Shown here piece after piece: positions 16,615 to 24,924 of a stretch of 33,737 bases of DNA; positions within the stretch are counted from its first letter, which is position 1; the number at the start of each line of letters is the position of its first letter. The stretch lies in assembly GCA_965646165.1 (NCBI GenBank), contig CBFFYP010000054.1, forward strand, positions 1 to 33,737, in the 5' to 3' direction. The notes below the pieces were generated by a model. That model was not told where the DNA came from, searched no databases, and worked only from the letters and a program-made list of their open reading frames with translations. The position numbers and the translations under genes are program-made. This stretch comes from MGBC114844 sp910585855 (GTDB lineage: Bacteria > Bacillota > Clostridia > Lachnospirales > Lachnospiraceae).

Positions 16615-17643
16615 CTACTTTATCTGCTGCACTGGAAGAACAGGATAATTCGGATTGGAATAAAATTCTTTTTTACTTTCATTCTCTATTACTGTAATCG
16701 GAAGATCAATAAAACTCCATTGAAGTTCTCCTCCTGCTTCCATATAGTATCCAAAATGATAACGAATCAGATAATTTCCTGCTTCCTGAATGTAATACAC
16801 TCTAGGTTCGAAATAAAATGCTCCTCTATAAGTTTCTGGCTCATACATACCAATTAAAACAGATCCCGTCTGATAAAAATCGGTTTCCTCTCCTGTATCT
16901 AAATTAATCAAATCTATTCCAACCGGCATACGAAAATAATAATAATCCCATGGAAACCAGCCGTTTTCTAACCAATCATATTTTGCCCATGTTTGTAAAC
17001 GTTCCCCCGTTTTATAAACCGTTTTCTCCATCCTTGCATAAAAAACAACTCGATCCTCTACTATATATTCCTCTTCCATTGGCTCAGAATCCCCAGACAA
17101 TACTTTCATCTTTTTCTTACATTCCACAACAACAGGTTCTGTTTTACATGTTTCATCCATATAATAAAAAAACTTCGCATAAAATTCATACTCTCCCGCT
17201 GGAAGAGTAAGACCCGTTGACCAATTCGTAATTAATCTTTCCACTACTGGTTCAGCTGTTTCATCCACTTTTATTACTGTTTCATAATCAATAATTCCGG
17301 TTGCCAACATATAGCGATATGCATTATATCCCGTCATATCTTTCTTAATTATACCGTTCGATGCCAATTCATACTGATGGAAATTCCCATCTCCATTTGC
17401 TGTAACACAAAATCCTTGCTCAGATCGAATCTCTATCGCAAAAGAATCATATTGATAATAAACCGAATTATTTCCTTTGTTCTCCACCTCTATCTCATAG
17501 CAAATAAAATCTCCCTCCAAGTAAGATTTCTGATCAAAATTTATTTTCAAAACCACACCTTCTTCTTTCCAATTTTGATAAAATAAAAGAAAAACAACAA
17601 AGAACCCTGCCATTAAAAAAATAAAAACTTGCCTTTTTCTCAT
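16615..17643 (-). CDS. Exported or membrane-anchored protein of unknown function, Ig-like domains
   Basis: I do not recognise this 342-residue protein. The ATG at 17643 is preferred because AAGGAG lies ten bases upstream; the frame is open to 17685 without a binding site. It starts MRKRQVFIFLMAGFFVVFLLFY, a single membrane segment or uncleaved signal, then two beta-rich regions. The first (KINFDQKSYLEGDFICYEIEVENKG near residue 35) resembles the intracellular-proteinase-inhibitor BsuPI type of Ig-like fold. The second (MEKTVYKTGERLQTWAKY) repeats that strand pattern. It is rich in Tyr and Glu. There are no catalytic motifs that I can see, and neighbours do not suggest a role. Confidence 0.7.
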   Translation of the reverse strand: MRKRQVFIFLMAGFFVVFLLFYQNWKEEGVVLKINFDQKSYLEGDFICYEIEVENKGNNSVYYQYDSFAIEIRSEQGFCVTANGDGNFHQYELASNGIIKKDMTGYNAYRYMLATGIIDYETVIKVDETAEPVVERLITNWSTGLTLPAGEYEFYAKFFYYMDETCKTEPVVVECKKKMKVLSGDSEPMEEEYIVEDRVVFYARMEKTVYKTGERLQTWAKYDWLENGWFPWDYYYFRMPVGIDLINLDTGEETDFYQTGSVLIGMYEPETYRGAFYFEPRVYYIQEAGNYLIRYHFGYYMEAGGELQWSFIDLPITVIENESKKEFYSNPNYPVLPVQQIK

Positions 17644-17776
17644 TTTATATTTTCTCCTTATAACTTTTTTGCATAAAATAAACATAGCCTATACATACTG
17701 TACACACCTACTATAATCCCCCACTATACATTGCTCTGCAAAGAAACTGAAACTGTGCTTTTACATTCCGGTACAG

Positions 17777-17927
17777 ATATACAGCCAAAATCAAAAGGAA
17801 TGTCTGCGCAGGGTCATCATTTCCCGTTGGCACTTAGACGCTGTATTTTAGCGTCTTAGTGTCCACTACGAGGAAATGCTAAGCGAGAGCGGACCCAGAG
17901 CAGATTTTCCTTTTGATTTTAGCGTCC
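17777..17927 (+). repeat. Structured repeat family 2, copy 3
   Basis: Same layout as copy 2: left end ATATACAGCC, right end AGCGTCC. The outer stem arms (17787-17807 and 17900-17920) pair at 19 of 21 positions and have a sequence unlike copies 1 and 2. The inner hairpin pairs TAGACGCT with AGCGTCTTA around GTATTTT. Conserved blocks GCAGGGTCATCATTTCCCGT and ACGAGGAAATGCTAAGCG are present. The remaining part of the 17644-18106 gap is AT-rich with no gene seen. Confidence 0.87.
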
Positions 17928-18106
17928 CCCTCATTCAATATTAAAAGAAAAATTGTAAACCAATGTTAATAATAAAATACTGCTAAATCAAGGAACTAAT
18001 ATAAAATAAAATTATATTTCATATTTTTAAACCTCAATTTAACAGTATAAATAATCGCTTACCGTGCCCACCTTATAGGATAATTATAATATAATCTATC
18101 TACATT

Positions 18107-19096
18107 TTAAAAATACTCTTGCACTTCCTCCTCACTTAAAGAATATTTTTTCATAATAAGTGTTTTTATCACTTCTTTCTCATAGCCAAGTTCTTGAAGC
18201 ATTTCAATCATCTGTTGTATTCCCCGTTTAAGTCCCTGTGCAATTCCTTGCTTAATTCCTCTCTCAATTCCTTGCTCAATTCCTTGTTCAATTCCTTGTT
18301 CAATTCCTTGTTCAATTCCTCTCTCAATCCCTTGTTTCATTCCTTTCTGAATTCCCTGCTGCATCCCATATTCTTCTGCTTTTCTTTTAATTTCCATAAT
18401 TTCCGGCTCCATAAATTCCAGTAATGCCTGACACATATTCTCATCTCCTCTAATTTCTTCTAAAATTTGCTTATTTGCCTTTACACTTACTTCTAATAAA
18501 GAATCTGCAAATTCTCTTTCCTGCTTCTTTTTTAACTGCTGCACTTGTTCTAATAAAGTCCTCATCTCTTGTTCTTTCATTTTTTCAGTTAATGCTTTTA
18601 ACCAAATATGCGTTTCTTTATCTAATTCTTTTGTTACAATAATCTGAATTGGAAATAATAATTGGTCTAAAATATAATAAATCCCATGATACTTCTCTTC
18701 TACAACAACTCCTTCCTGCTTAAAATAACGAAACAATGCATTTGGCTTAGCTTCTCGAACAAGAGATATGGTCAGCTCTTTTGCCTCTCTTTTGTTTACT
18801 GTTTCTCCATAAGACTTATAAAGCGCAGCATATGCAATCGTTTTATAAACTACATCAATATCCAATTTATCTCTTGGTGATTTATACTCCATAAGATTAT
18901 ACTTTCGAAAAATCTTTCCTATCTCATTTTGAATTGGATTTGATGTTTCTTTTTTTATTACCAGCAAATCTACTAAAAGAGGTTTCATATTTAAATTATA
19001 TTCTTTTTCAAAGATTAATTCCTCCCAATTTTCCACCAATTCTAAATTCATTGCTGCCACAAAACCGGGATGCCACTGAATCAAAGTATCTTCCAT
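18107..19096 (-). CDS. Rpn-like PD-(D/E)XK nuclease-family protein
   Basis: A 329-residue protein of the Rpn / PD-(D/E)XK 'transposase' type, a family linked to recombination and phage defence. The nuclease-like core is in the N-terminal third, with LLVDLLVIKK and then LMEYKSPRDKLDID, giving the E-x-K of the fold. A helical linker follows, then about 50 residues of GIEQ/GIKQ four-residue repeats (about residues 245-295) and a C-terminal helical tail (LGYEKEVIKTLIMKKYSLSEEEVQEYF). That tail organisation is common in Clostridia Rpn proteins. RBS GGAGGAG, with a promoter at 19132-19159. Whether it is still active cannot be told. Confidence 0.75.
   Translation of the reverse strand: MEDTLIQWHPGFVAAMNLELVENWEELIFEKEYNLNMKPLLVDLLVIKKETSNPIQNEIGKIFRKYNLMEYKSPRDKLDIDVVYKTIAYAALYKSYGETVNKREAKELTISLVREAKPNALFRYFKQEGVVVEEKYHGIYYILDQLLFPIQIIVTKELDKETHIWLKALTEKMKEQEMRTLLEQVQQLKKKQEREFADSLLEVSVKANKQILEEIRGDENMCQALLEFMEPEIMEIKRKAEEYGMQQGIQKGMKQGIERGIEQGIEQGIEQGIEQGIERGIKQGIAQGLKRGIQQMIEMLQELGYEKEVIKTLIMKKYSLSEEEVQEYF
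18212..18364. repeat. 12-bp coding minisatellite (GIEQ repeats)
   Basis: Tandem near-identical units of 12 bases, plus-strand type ATTCCTTGTTCA, encode repeated Gly-Ile-Glu-Gln or Gly-Ile-Lys/Arg-Gly motifs in the Rpn-like protein. The central units are almost identical, so slippage could change copy number without breaking the frame. Confidence 0.85.
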
Positions 19097-19131
19097 TTTC
19101 TCCTCCTTTGTCCTTTTCTTATTTTAATTCT

Positions 19132-19159
19132 ATTATAACATATTTCTTTTTTTTTACAA
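19132..19159 (-). promoter_or_regulatory. Promoter of the Rpn-like gene
   Basis: On the minus strand TTGTAA, a 16-base spacer and TATAAT preceded by TG one base before it (extended -10). The ATATGTTATAAT stretch and everything to the ATG are nearly duplicated ahead of the pseudogene at 16524. Confidence 0.6.
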
Positions 19160-19203
19160 TAAAAAAATATCTTCTTTTTTAAGCTGAATTAAATAAAATA
19201 AAC

Positions 19204-19230
19204 AGCGACAGTATATTTTATACTGTCGCT
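19204..19230 (-). terminator. Terminator of the mutY-araC-galE-yqeY operon
   Basis: AGCGACAGTATA and TATACTGTCGCT form a perfect 12-bp stem around three bases, followed on the minus strand by the T-rich run GTTTATTTTATTT. It sits 60 bases after the yqeY stop. Confidence 0.8.
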
Positions 19231-19289
19231 TTAAAAGTTTCACTTAATTCATTTAAATTGCCTTATTTTAATTATCTATTTTATTCTTT

Positions 19290-19736
19290 CTACGCAAGCA
19301 TCCCTGCCAAAACCTGATTAACCAATTTTCCATCTGCCTTTCCTTTTACCTTTGGCATCAGAACTTTCATAATCTTTCCTTTATCCGAAGCAGCAGGCTG
19401 ATCAATTTCAAGTTCTTTCAATACTTCTTTTATAACTTCCTGAATTTCTGCTTCCCCCATCATCTTTGGTGCAAACTCTTCAAATACAGAAATCCGAAAC
19501 TTACACTCCTCTATAATATCTGTCCGATCCTCGGGTGTCAGTTCCAATGTTTCCTTTACCGATTTTATCTCTTTTAATACAACCGCATCCTCTTCCTCTG
19601 CGGTCAAATCCTCTCTCTTATCAATCGCTTTATTTTTTAAAGCCGTCAAAAGTGCAGACAGAGCATCTTTTCTATCCTTTTGCCGCTCTTTCATTGCCTG
19701 CATCATCTGAGTCCGAACTTCATCAATTCTAGACAT
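19290..19736 (-). CDS. yqeY: GatB/YqeY domain protein
   Basis: A 148-residue stand-alone YqeY domain. The family shares the tail domain of GatB (amidotransferase subunit) and may bind tRNA, but the cellular role is not settled. Typical features are the N-terminal helix SRIDEVRTQMMQAMKERQKDR, LSALLTALKN, and the C-terminal GKIMKVLMPKVKGKADGKLVNQVL. Length is normal. RBS GGGAGA upstream. Last gene of the operon, 24 bases after galE, followed by the terminator at 19204-19230. Confidence 0.93.
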   Translation of the reverse strand: MSRIDEVRTQMMQAMKERQKDRKDALSALLTALKNKAIDKREDLTAEEEDAVVLKEIKSVKETLELTPEDRTDIIEECKFRISVFEEFAPKMMGEAEIQEVIKEVLKELEIDQPAASDKGKIMKVLMPKVKGKADGKLVNQVLAGMLA

Positions 19737-19760
19737 CCTAATGATCTCCCTTCTGCTTTT

Positions 19761-20777
19761 TTATTCCTCATATCCATTTGGATTATTCTTCTGCCATCTC
19801 CAAGAATCTTCACACATTTCTAATACATCACGTTCTGCCTTCCATCCAAGTTCTTTCTCTGCCTTTGAAGCATCCGCATAACAAGTCGCAATATCTCCGG
19901 CTCTTCTGCCTTTTATCACATAAGGAATCGTTACCCCGCTTGCTTTTTCAAAATTCTTTACAATATCCAATACACTGTATCCCACACCTGTTCCTAAATT
20001 ATAAATACAAAGCCCAGCACCTTCTTCAATCTTCTTTAAAGCCTTTACATGTCCGATTGCCAAATCCACCACATGAATATAATCTCGAACACCTGTTCCA
20101 TCCGGTGTATCATAATCATTTCCAAATACACTCAATTCCTTTAATTTTCCAACTGCTACCTGAGTGATATAAGGCATTAAATTGTTTGGTATTCCATTTG
20201 GATTCTCTCCCATTGTTCCGCTTTTATGCGCTCCAATCGGATTAAAATAACGAAGCAAAATTACATTCCACTCCGGATCTGCCTTCTGCATATCCGTTAA
20301 AATCTGCTCTAACATTGATTTTGTCCAGCCATATGGATTAGTACACTGCCCCTTTGGACACTCCTCTGTAATCGGAATAAATGCCGGATTTCCATAAACC
20401 GTAGCTGAAGAAGAAAAAATAATATTCTTTACATGATGTCTGCGCATCACATCTACCAATGTAAGCGTTCCTGCAATATTATTCTGATAATATTCCCAAG
20501 GCCTCTGCACCGATTCTCCAACTGCCTTTAACCCGGCAAAATGAATACAAGAATCAATCTTTTCTTTTGAAAACACCTCTTCTAATCCATCCCGATCCAA
20601 AATATCTACCTTATAAAATGTGACCGGTTTTCCAGTAATCGCCTCTACCCGTTTCAATGCCTTTTCGCTTGCATTTGAAAGATTATCCACTACTACCACA
20701 TCATATCCTGCCTGCTGCAATTCTACTACGGTATGAGTACCAATATATCCAGCTCCTCCTGTTACTAATACTGCCAT
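19761..20777 (-). CDS. galE: UDP-glucose 4-epimerase GalE
   Basis: Interconverts UDP-glucose and UDP-galactose, feeding galactose use and cell-surface sugars. It is an extended short-chain dehydrogenase with the NAD-binding GGAGYIGTH at its N-terminus, the DNLSNAS stretch after the second strand, IHFAGLKAVGES, SSSATVYG, and the catalytic Y-x3-K in NPYGWTK. Length 338 residues from the ATG at 20777, which fits the family. The open frame begins at 20819, but the extra 14 residues (MAFFDYREKGRNRF) lie before the Rossmann strand and are not family-like. AGGTAGGAATAG precedes the chosen start. It follows the AraC-type gene by 61 bases and precedes yqeY. Confidence 0.95.
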   Translation of the reverse strand: MAVLVTGGAGYIGTHTVVELQQAGYDVVVVDNLSNASEKALKRVEAITGKPVTFYKVDILDRDGLEEVFSKEKIDSCIHFAGLKAVGESVQRPWEYYQNNIAGTLTLVDVMRRHHVKNIIFSSSATVYGNPAFIPITEECPKGQCTNPYGWTKSMLEQILTDMQKADPEWNVILLRYFNPIGAHKSGTMGENPNGIPNNLMPYITQVAVGKLKELSVFGNDYDTPDGTGVRDYIHVVDLAIGHVKALKKIEEGAGLCIYNLGTGVGYSVLDIVKNFEKASGVTIPYVIKGRRAGDIATCYADASKAEKELGWKAERDVLEMCEDSWRWQKNNPNGYEE

Positions 20778-20838
20778 AAATCTATTCCTACCTTTCTCTC
20801 TATAATCAAAAAATGCCATAAAAGCATCCTCTGTCCAA

Positions 20839-21810
20839 TTAATCTCTTTTTACCTGTTCCCGATATTCTCTAGGACTAATCCCATACCTTTTGCGAAATG
20901 CCCGATAAAAATAACTGCTATTATCATATCCCACTGCCAAGATAATATCCGAAACCGAAAGCTGTGTTTCTGCTAAAAGCTGTTCTGCTTTATTCATCCG
21001 CTTCCGAAGTAAAAGTTCCTTAAAAGAATTCCCCGTATTCCTCCTAATAATCCGACTATAATAATACAAAGACTCTCCCATCTGCCTTGCCAATTCCGTA
21101 AGATTTGCATTTCGATAATCTTCTTCAATCAAACGCAATGCTGCCATAACCAATCGATTTTCTCTCTGATTTTCTTTATTTTGTACAATCTTATCGGTAT
21201 AGTTCATTAAATTTAAAAACAAAAGCCCCATAGTAACCGAATTAATCCTTCCAACCGATCCCTGTCGTTCCAGCAGCGACCAAACCATATTTTCTATTAA
21301 ATTCTGCACTGGAAGAATATCTGTCACCATAAAATGCAGATAATCAGCACGTCCTGTATCCTGACAAAGCGAATTTACAATAAAATTTCGAAGCGGATTT
21401 TCCCCTTCCATCATGGCAAACGCTATATCAAAAAATTCCGGCAGCACAATAAAATTAATAGCAATATCCTCCATACAAGCCGCCTCTATCGCATGAGATG
21501 CATGTTGATTTAAAAAAAGCAAATCTCCTGCCTTCAGCACAACCTTGGTTTCCTCATTAATCCAATGCACCGTCTTCCCGGAACACATATAAATAATTTC
21601 AATATAATCATGTCTATGTTTTGGAAACGCAATAAATCGGGTATGGGTACGAATATCTATCAGCTTCCCCTTTTCTAACATCTTTTTACTGACTACTGTA
21701 AAATCTGCCTGATCCGTATACCGCCCTTTCTCAATCCCGCTCTTTCCATCTAAAATCTTTTGTTCTTCCAACGTAACCTCTCTTAGCCGTTTCAGCAAGT
21801 CAACATTCAT
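20839..21810 (-). CDS. AraC-family regulator with N-terminal cupin sensor
   Basis: A 323-residue transcription factor. The N-terminal half has a cupin-type ligand-binding fold (FPKHRHDYIEIIYMCSGKTVHWINEE, then LLFLNQHASHAIE). The last ~100 residues hold two HTHs of the AraC type (NLTELARQMGESLYYYSRIIRR and SVSDIILAVGYDNSSYFYRAFRKRYGISPREYR). Such proteins usually sense a sugar or related small molecule. It overlaps the end of mutY by 11 bases, so it is co-transcribed with a DNA repair gene, and galE follows. The ligand is unknown. It may act away from this operon, for example on sugar genes elsewhere; a link to rhaAB is possible but unsupported. Confidence 0.92.
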   Translation of the reverse strand: MNVDLLKRLREVTLEEQKILDGKSGIEKGRYTDQADFTVVSKKMLEKGKLIDIRTHTRFIAFPKHRHDYIEIIYMCSGKTVHWINEETKVVLKAGDLLFLNQHASHAIEAACMEDIAINFIVLPEFFDIAFAMMEGENPLRNFIVNSLCQDTGRADYLHFMVTDILPVQNLIENMVWSLLERQGSVGRINSVTMGLLFLNLMNYTDKIVQNKENQRENRLVMAALRLIEEDYRNANLTELARQMGESLYYYSRIIRRNTGNSFKELLLRKRMNKAEQLLAETQLSVSDIILAVGYDNSSYFYRAFRKRYGISPREYREQVKRD

Positions 21811-22990
21811 CTTCCCTCTTTCTTTCTATATATTTATTAAAAGCAGCAAATGCTGAAGGAATCGCAATTTCAGCCCGTACTCGATCAACCGAAACCCACT
21901 CCAATCCGTGTTCTATCCTCTTTATCTGAAACACTGCACGTTCTGCAACCATATCAGCCCGCCGAATATCCTGCTTCACATCATCCGCTTCCTCCACCAA
22001 ATACCCTTTCATATGCCATTCCACATGAGAAAAAATATGCTTCGCTTCTTCTATCGGCAAAATCGACTGTATTTTAATACCCCATCCCCCTAAAACCTCC
22101 AAAGCCGCCTTTTCATCCAATTTTCCAGAAATATTAGGAAACTCATACATTCCGGCAAGCAGTCCGCTGTCCGCTCTCCTATGAAGCACTACCTCATCCG
22201 ATATAAAATCTTTCTTCCGAATCACAAACACCGTCAGTTCCTCTATCCGCCGTGCCTTTTTCTTACTCTTAACTGGAAGTTCCATCACTGTCTGATGCTC
22301 TAAAGCAAGACAATAACTGCAAATCGGACATTCCCTGCATTTTGGCTCTCCATTTGGCAGACAAACCACAGCCCCAATTTCCATCATAGCCTGATTAAAA
22401 GCACCTGCATCTGATTTTGGCATATGCACCTTTAAAAGTTCCTCCGTCTGCCTCTTTACAGAAGCCTTTCCAATATCCTCATAGTTTTCCGTAAGCCGAG
22501 CCATTACCCGAAGAACATTTCCATCCACAGCCGGAACAGGAATCCGATAAGCAATCGAAGCAATCGCTCCCGCCGTATAAGATCCAATCCCCGGAAGCTG
22601 AAGCAAAGTCTGATAATCCGCCGGAAGCTCTCCCTGATAAAGTTCCATTACCATTTTAGCTGCCTTCTGCAAATTTCGTACCCGATTATAATATCCAAGC
22701 CCTTCCCACAACTTTAAAAGCAACTCTTCTTCACACTCTGCCAAAGCATGGATATCCGGCAAAGCACGAATAAATCTCAAAAAATAGGGTTTTACTGCTT
22801 CCACTCGTGTCTGCTGCAGCATAATCTCCGATACCCAAACATAGTAAGGTTTTGGCTCTGTCCGCCATGGAAGAATCCTTGCCTTTCTTTGAAACCATTC
22901 CAGCAAAAACGGAGTCATTCGTTCCACCCGTTCTCCCGGATTTATTATCAAAACCTCTTCATTCTCTTGAATCACTTTCTCTGTATCCAT
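21800..22990 (-). CDS. mutY: A/G-specific adenine glycosylase MutY
   Basis: Removes adenine mispaired with 8-oxoguanine in base-excision repair. The 396-residue protein has the HhH-GPD fold with WVSEIMLQQTRVEAV (catalytic Glu56), the hairpin LPGIGSYTAGAIASIAY, and AVDGNVLRVMAR (catalytic Asp156). A C-x6-C-x2-C-x5-C iron-sulfur site follows (CLPNGEPKCRECPICSYC). The C-terminal region is the NUDIX-like 8-oxoG recognition domain (HIFSHVEWHMKGY). All key residues are present. First gene of the mutY-araC-galE-yqeY operon. About 20 residues precede the usual MutY start, so initiation at MTPFLLEWF (Met25) is an alternative. Confidence 0.95.
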   Translation of the reverse strand: MDTEKVIQENEEVLIINPGERVERMTPFLLEWFQRKARILPWRTEPKPYYVWVSEIMLQQTRVEAVKPYFLRFIRALPDIHALAECEEELLLKLWEGLGYYNRVRNLQKAAKMVMELYQGELPADYQTLLQLPGIGSYTAGAIASIAYRIPVPAVDGNVLRVMARLTENYEDIGKASVKRQTEELLKVHMPKSDAGAFNQAMMEIGAVVCLPNGEPKCRECPICSYCLALEHQTVMELPVKSKKKARRIEELTVFVIRKKDFISDEVVLHRRADSGLLAGMYEFPNISGKLDEKAALEVLGGWGIKIQSILPIEEAKHIFSHVEWHMKGYLVEEADDVKQDIRRADMVAERAVFQIKRIEHGLEWVSVDRVRAEIAIPSAFAAFNKYIERKREDEC

Positions 22991-23108
22991 CTGTTTCCTT
23001 TCGTTTTTTATTGCTTATGCCTCTTAATTCGTTTTTTTACTTTTATTTTGTCTTGCAAGGGGGATGTCAGAATCAAAAATTTTCTTATTTCGGATACCAG
23101 ATCTTATA

Positions 23109-23492
23109 CTACAAATCAGACATCCGATATATATATTCTTCTTTATTTTTTGTCAATCTTATCAGCCATTCTGTATTTGGATAGTATTCTAGAAAATTTT
23201 TAATAAGAATACCTTGCGCCAAAAGAGCATCTGGTTCATTTAAACTATTAAGATCATAATCAAATACAAATACTTCCATTCCTTCACATAATTCAATATC
23301 ATTTCCTTCGGAATCACTTACTATATCTGCCTGTGAAAACAAATATATCGGATCTCTGGTATTCTCATCCTCTGCACAATATTCGTTAAAATCCAACCAG
23401 ATTCTAGCCCTATCTAATGGTATCATTGCTCTGCATTTATCCTGTTTGGTTCTTAATTTTCCTTTATAAAAATAAGGATAAACCTGTGCCAT
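23109..23492 (-). CDS. Conserved-looking hypothetical protein downstream of luxS
   Basis: I do not recognise this 127-residue soluble acidic protein. It has no signal peptide or membrane segment. Notable stretches are MIPLDRARIWLDFNEYC, a run of acidic residues (CAEDENTRD), IELCEGMEVFVFDYDLN and a C-terminal EYYPNTEWLIRLTKNKEEYIYRM. RBS AAAGGAT lies before ATG. It starts 49 bases after luxS with no terminator between, so it is probably co-transcribed with it. Its layout resembles small immunity-type or DUF proteins, but nothing firm supports that. Confidence 0.65.
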   Translation of the reverse strand: MAQVYPYFYKGKLRTKQDKCRAMIPLDRARIWLDFNEYCAEDENTRDPIYLFSQADIVSDSEGNDIELCEGMEVFVFDYDLNSLNEPDALLAQGILIKNFLEYYPNTEWLIRLTKNKEEYIYRMSDL

Positions 23493-23541
23493 TTATAATC
23501 CTTTCTTTAATTACCAACCCTCAAAAGGTCTGCTCTCTTCC

Positions 23542-24021
23542 TTATTGAGGATAACACATTCGCTCTTCTATATTCCCCTCTAATACTTGACAAACATAAT
23601 TCTTTGCATAATACTTTGCCATTGAAAGATTCATATCCAAATAATTTCCACAGTCCCGAGCCGAAGCACCTGGAATTTCTCCTTCAAAATCCATTACAAA
23701 CTGAAACATCCGTCCAAGCAAATCTAATATATCCCGTGATTCTAAATCCCCTGCAAGTATCAAATAAAATCCTGTCCGACACCCCATAGGTCCAAAATAA
23801 ATCACCCTCTCCTTCCACTCTGCATCATTTCGCAAAAAAGTAGCGCCAAGATGTTCCAAAGCATGAATTGCCGCTGTATCCATAACAGGTTCTTTATTTG
23901 GTCTAGTCATCCGCAAATCAAATGTAGTCAAAACTTCCTTTCCAACATAATCTTTTCTAGAAACATAAATTCCGGGCAATAAATCCAGATGATTTACTGT
24001 AAAACTAGCAATTTTCTCCAT
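23542..24021 (-). CDS. luxS: S-ribosylhomocysteine lyase LuxS
   Basis: Cleaves S-ribosylhomocysteine to homocysteine and the precursor of autoinducer-2, as part of methyl-cycle recycling. The 159-residue protein has the metal site H53-A-L-E56-H57 and C124 (ARDCGNY), the active-site cysteine C81 in GPMGCRTGFY, and the LuxS N-terminus FTVNHLDLLPGIYVSRKD. All key residues are in place and the length is normal. RBS AAAGGAT, with a near-consensus promoter at 24072-24100. No pfs or SAM riboswitch was seen next to it. Confidence 0.97.
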   Translation of the reverse strand: MEKIASFTVNHLDLLPGIYVSRKDYVGKEVLTTFDLRMTRPNKEPVMDTAAIHALEHLGATFLRNDAEWKERVIYFGPMGCRTGFYLILAGDLESRDILDLLGRMFQFVMDFEGEIPGASARDCGNYLDMNLSMAKYYAKNYVCQVLEGNIEERMCYPQ

Positions 24022-24071
24022 TTTTATTAATCCTTTCTTCCATCAATGTTGTTATCACTACATATAATTCA

Positions 24072-24100
24072 ATTATACATTTCCTCTTTTTATTATGCAA
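24072..24100 (-). promoter_or_regulatory. Promoter of luxS
   Basis: On the minus strand TTGCAT, a 17-base spacer and TATAAT, about 45 bases before the luxS start. It lies 70 bases from composite repeat locus III. Confidence 0.75.
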
Positions 24101-24156
24101 TAAGATCTTATAAGCAACTTTAATTAAGCTTTTGGATATGGGATGCTGCCGGAAAG

Positions 24157-24923
24157 GATTGGCTTTCACCGGACGCCAGAGGCGGTTTGCTCCTGTCCTT
24201 TGCCTGCTCCGCTCCAAACGGTAAGAAAGTCTATGGCTTCTGATTTCGGTGCATCCAACCAGACGAACCGGAGCGCAATTCGCCCTCATAACAACCAAAA
24301 CAAAACAGGTGTAAGGAAGGATTTTACCGTCCATAAAACACCCTCTTCCCTATCCTCCGGGCTAAACACGCCCCTTTTTTTGCATACCCTGCATAGAAGC
24401 AGGATATGCAAAAAATTCTAGATAGTTCCACAGAAGCCCAAGACTTTCTAACCGTTCTCCGAAGTCGCTGGCAAAGGACAGGAGCAAACCGCCTCTCGCT
24501 GTTGGAATTATGGCAGAAACGATGTATCATTACAGAACAAGTTTTCCGCAACGTTCAGATGCAATTCTTTTTTTGTTCCGGGGTCAGGAAACAGCCAGAT
24601 TCGAAAACGGTGGGCAGCCTGCAGTGACTTTGGAAAAAAGTTAGAAGTTCTTAGACTTCTGCTCGAAAACCTAAGATTTTTTTCACATCCTGCTTCCATG
24701 CAGGGTGTGAAAAAAAAGGGGCGTGTTTAGCCCGTATAATAGGAAAGAGGCTGTATTATGGCTGGTAAAATCCTTCCTTACACCAATCACGTTTCGCCTA
24801 TGGTGAGGGCGAATTGCGCCCCGGTCTGTACGGTTGGATGAATGAAACGGCAGAAGTCTTAGAACTTCTTGCTTTTTGGAAACCGGAACAGCAGGCTGCC
24901 CACCGTTTTCGAATCTGGCGTCC
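24157..24923. repeat. Composite palindromic repeat, locus III (complete, inverted relative to locus II)
   Basis: Runs from GGACGCCAGA (24171-24180), preceded by GGCTTTCACC, to TCTGGCGTCC (24914-24923). Unit X comes first with a perfect 26-bp stem (24179-24204 and 24470-24495) and central hairpin 24382-24409. A ~100-base spacer follows, then unit Y with a perfect 28-bp stem (24595-24622 and 24891-24918) and central hairpin 24684-24709. The right end touches the stop codon of the next gene (24925). Confidence 0.9.
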
Positions 24924-24924
24924 T

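Noticed and set aside
18212..18364. Tandem short repeats resembling a CRISPR array
   Set aside because: Units are only 12 bp with no unique spacers, and they are in frame inside a protein gene encoding GIEQ repeats.
20839..21810. AraC-type gene as the rhamnose regulator (RhaS/RhaR)
   Set aside because: It is 14 kb from rhaAB, co-transcribed with mutY and galE, and nothing in the sequence links it to rhamnose.
24022..24072. SAM or SAH riboswitch ahead of luxS
   Set aside because: The promoter lies only ~45 bases from the start codon, too short a leader for those aptamers.
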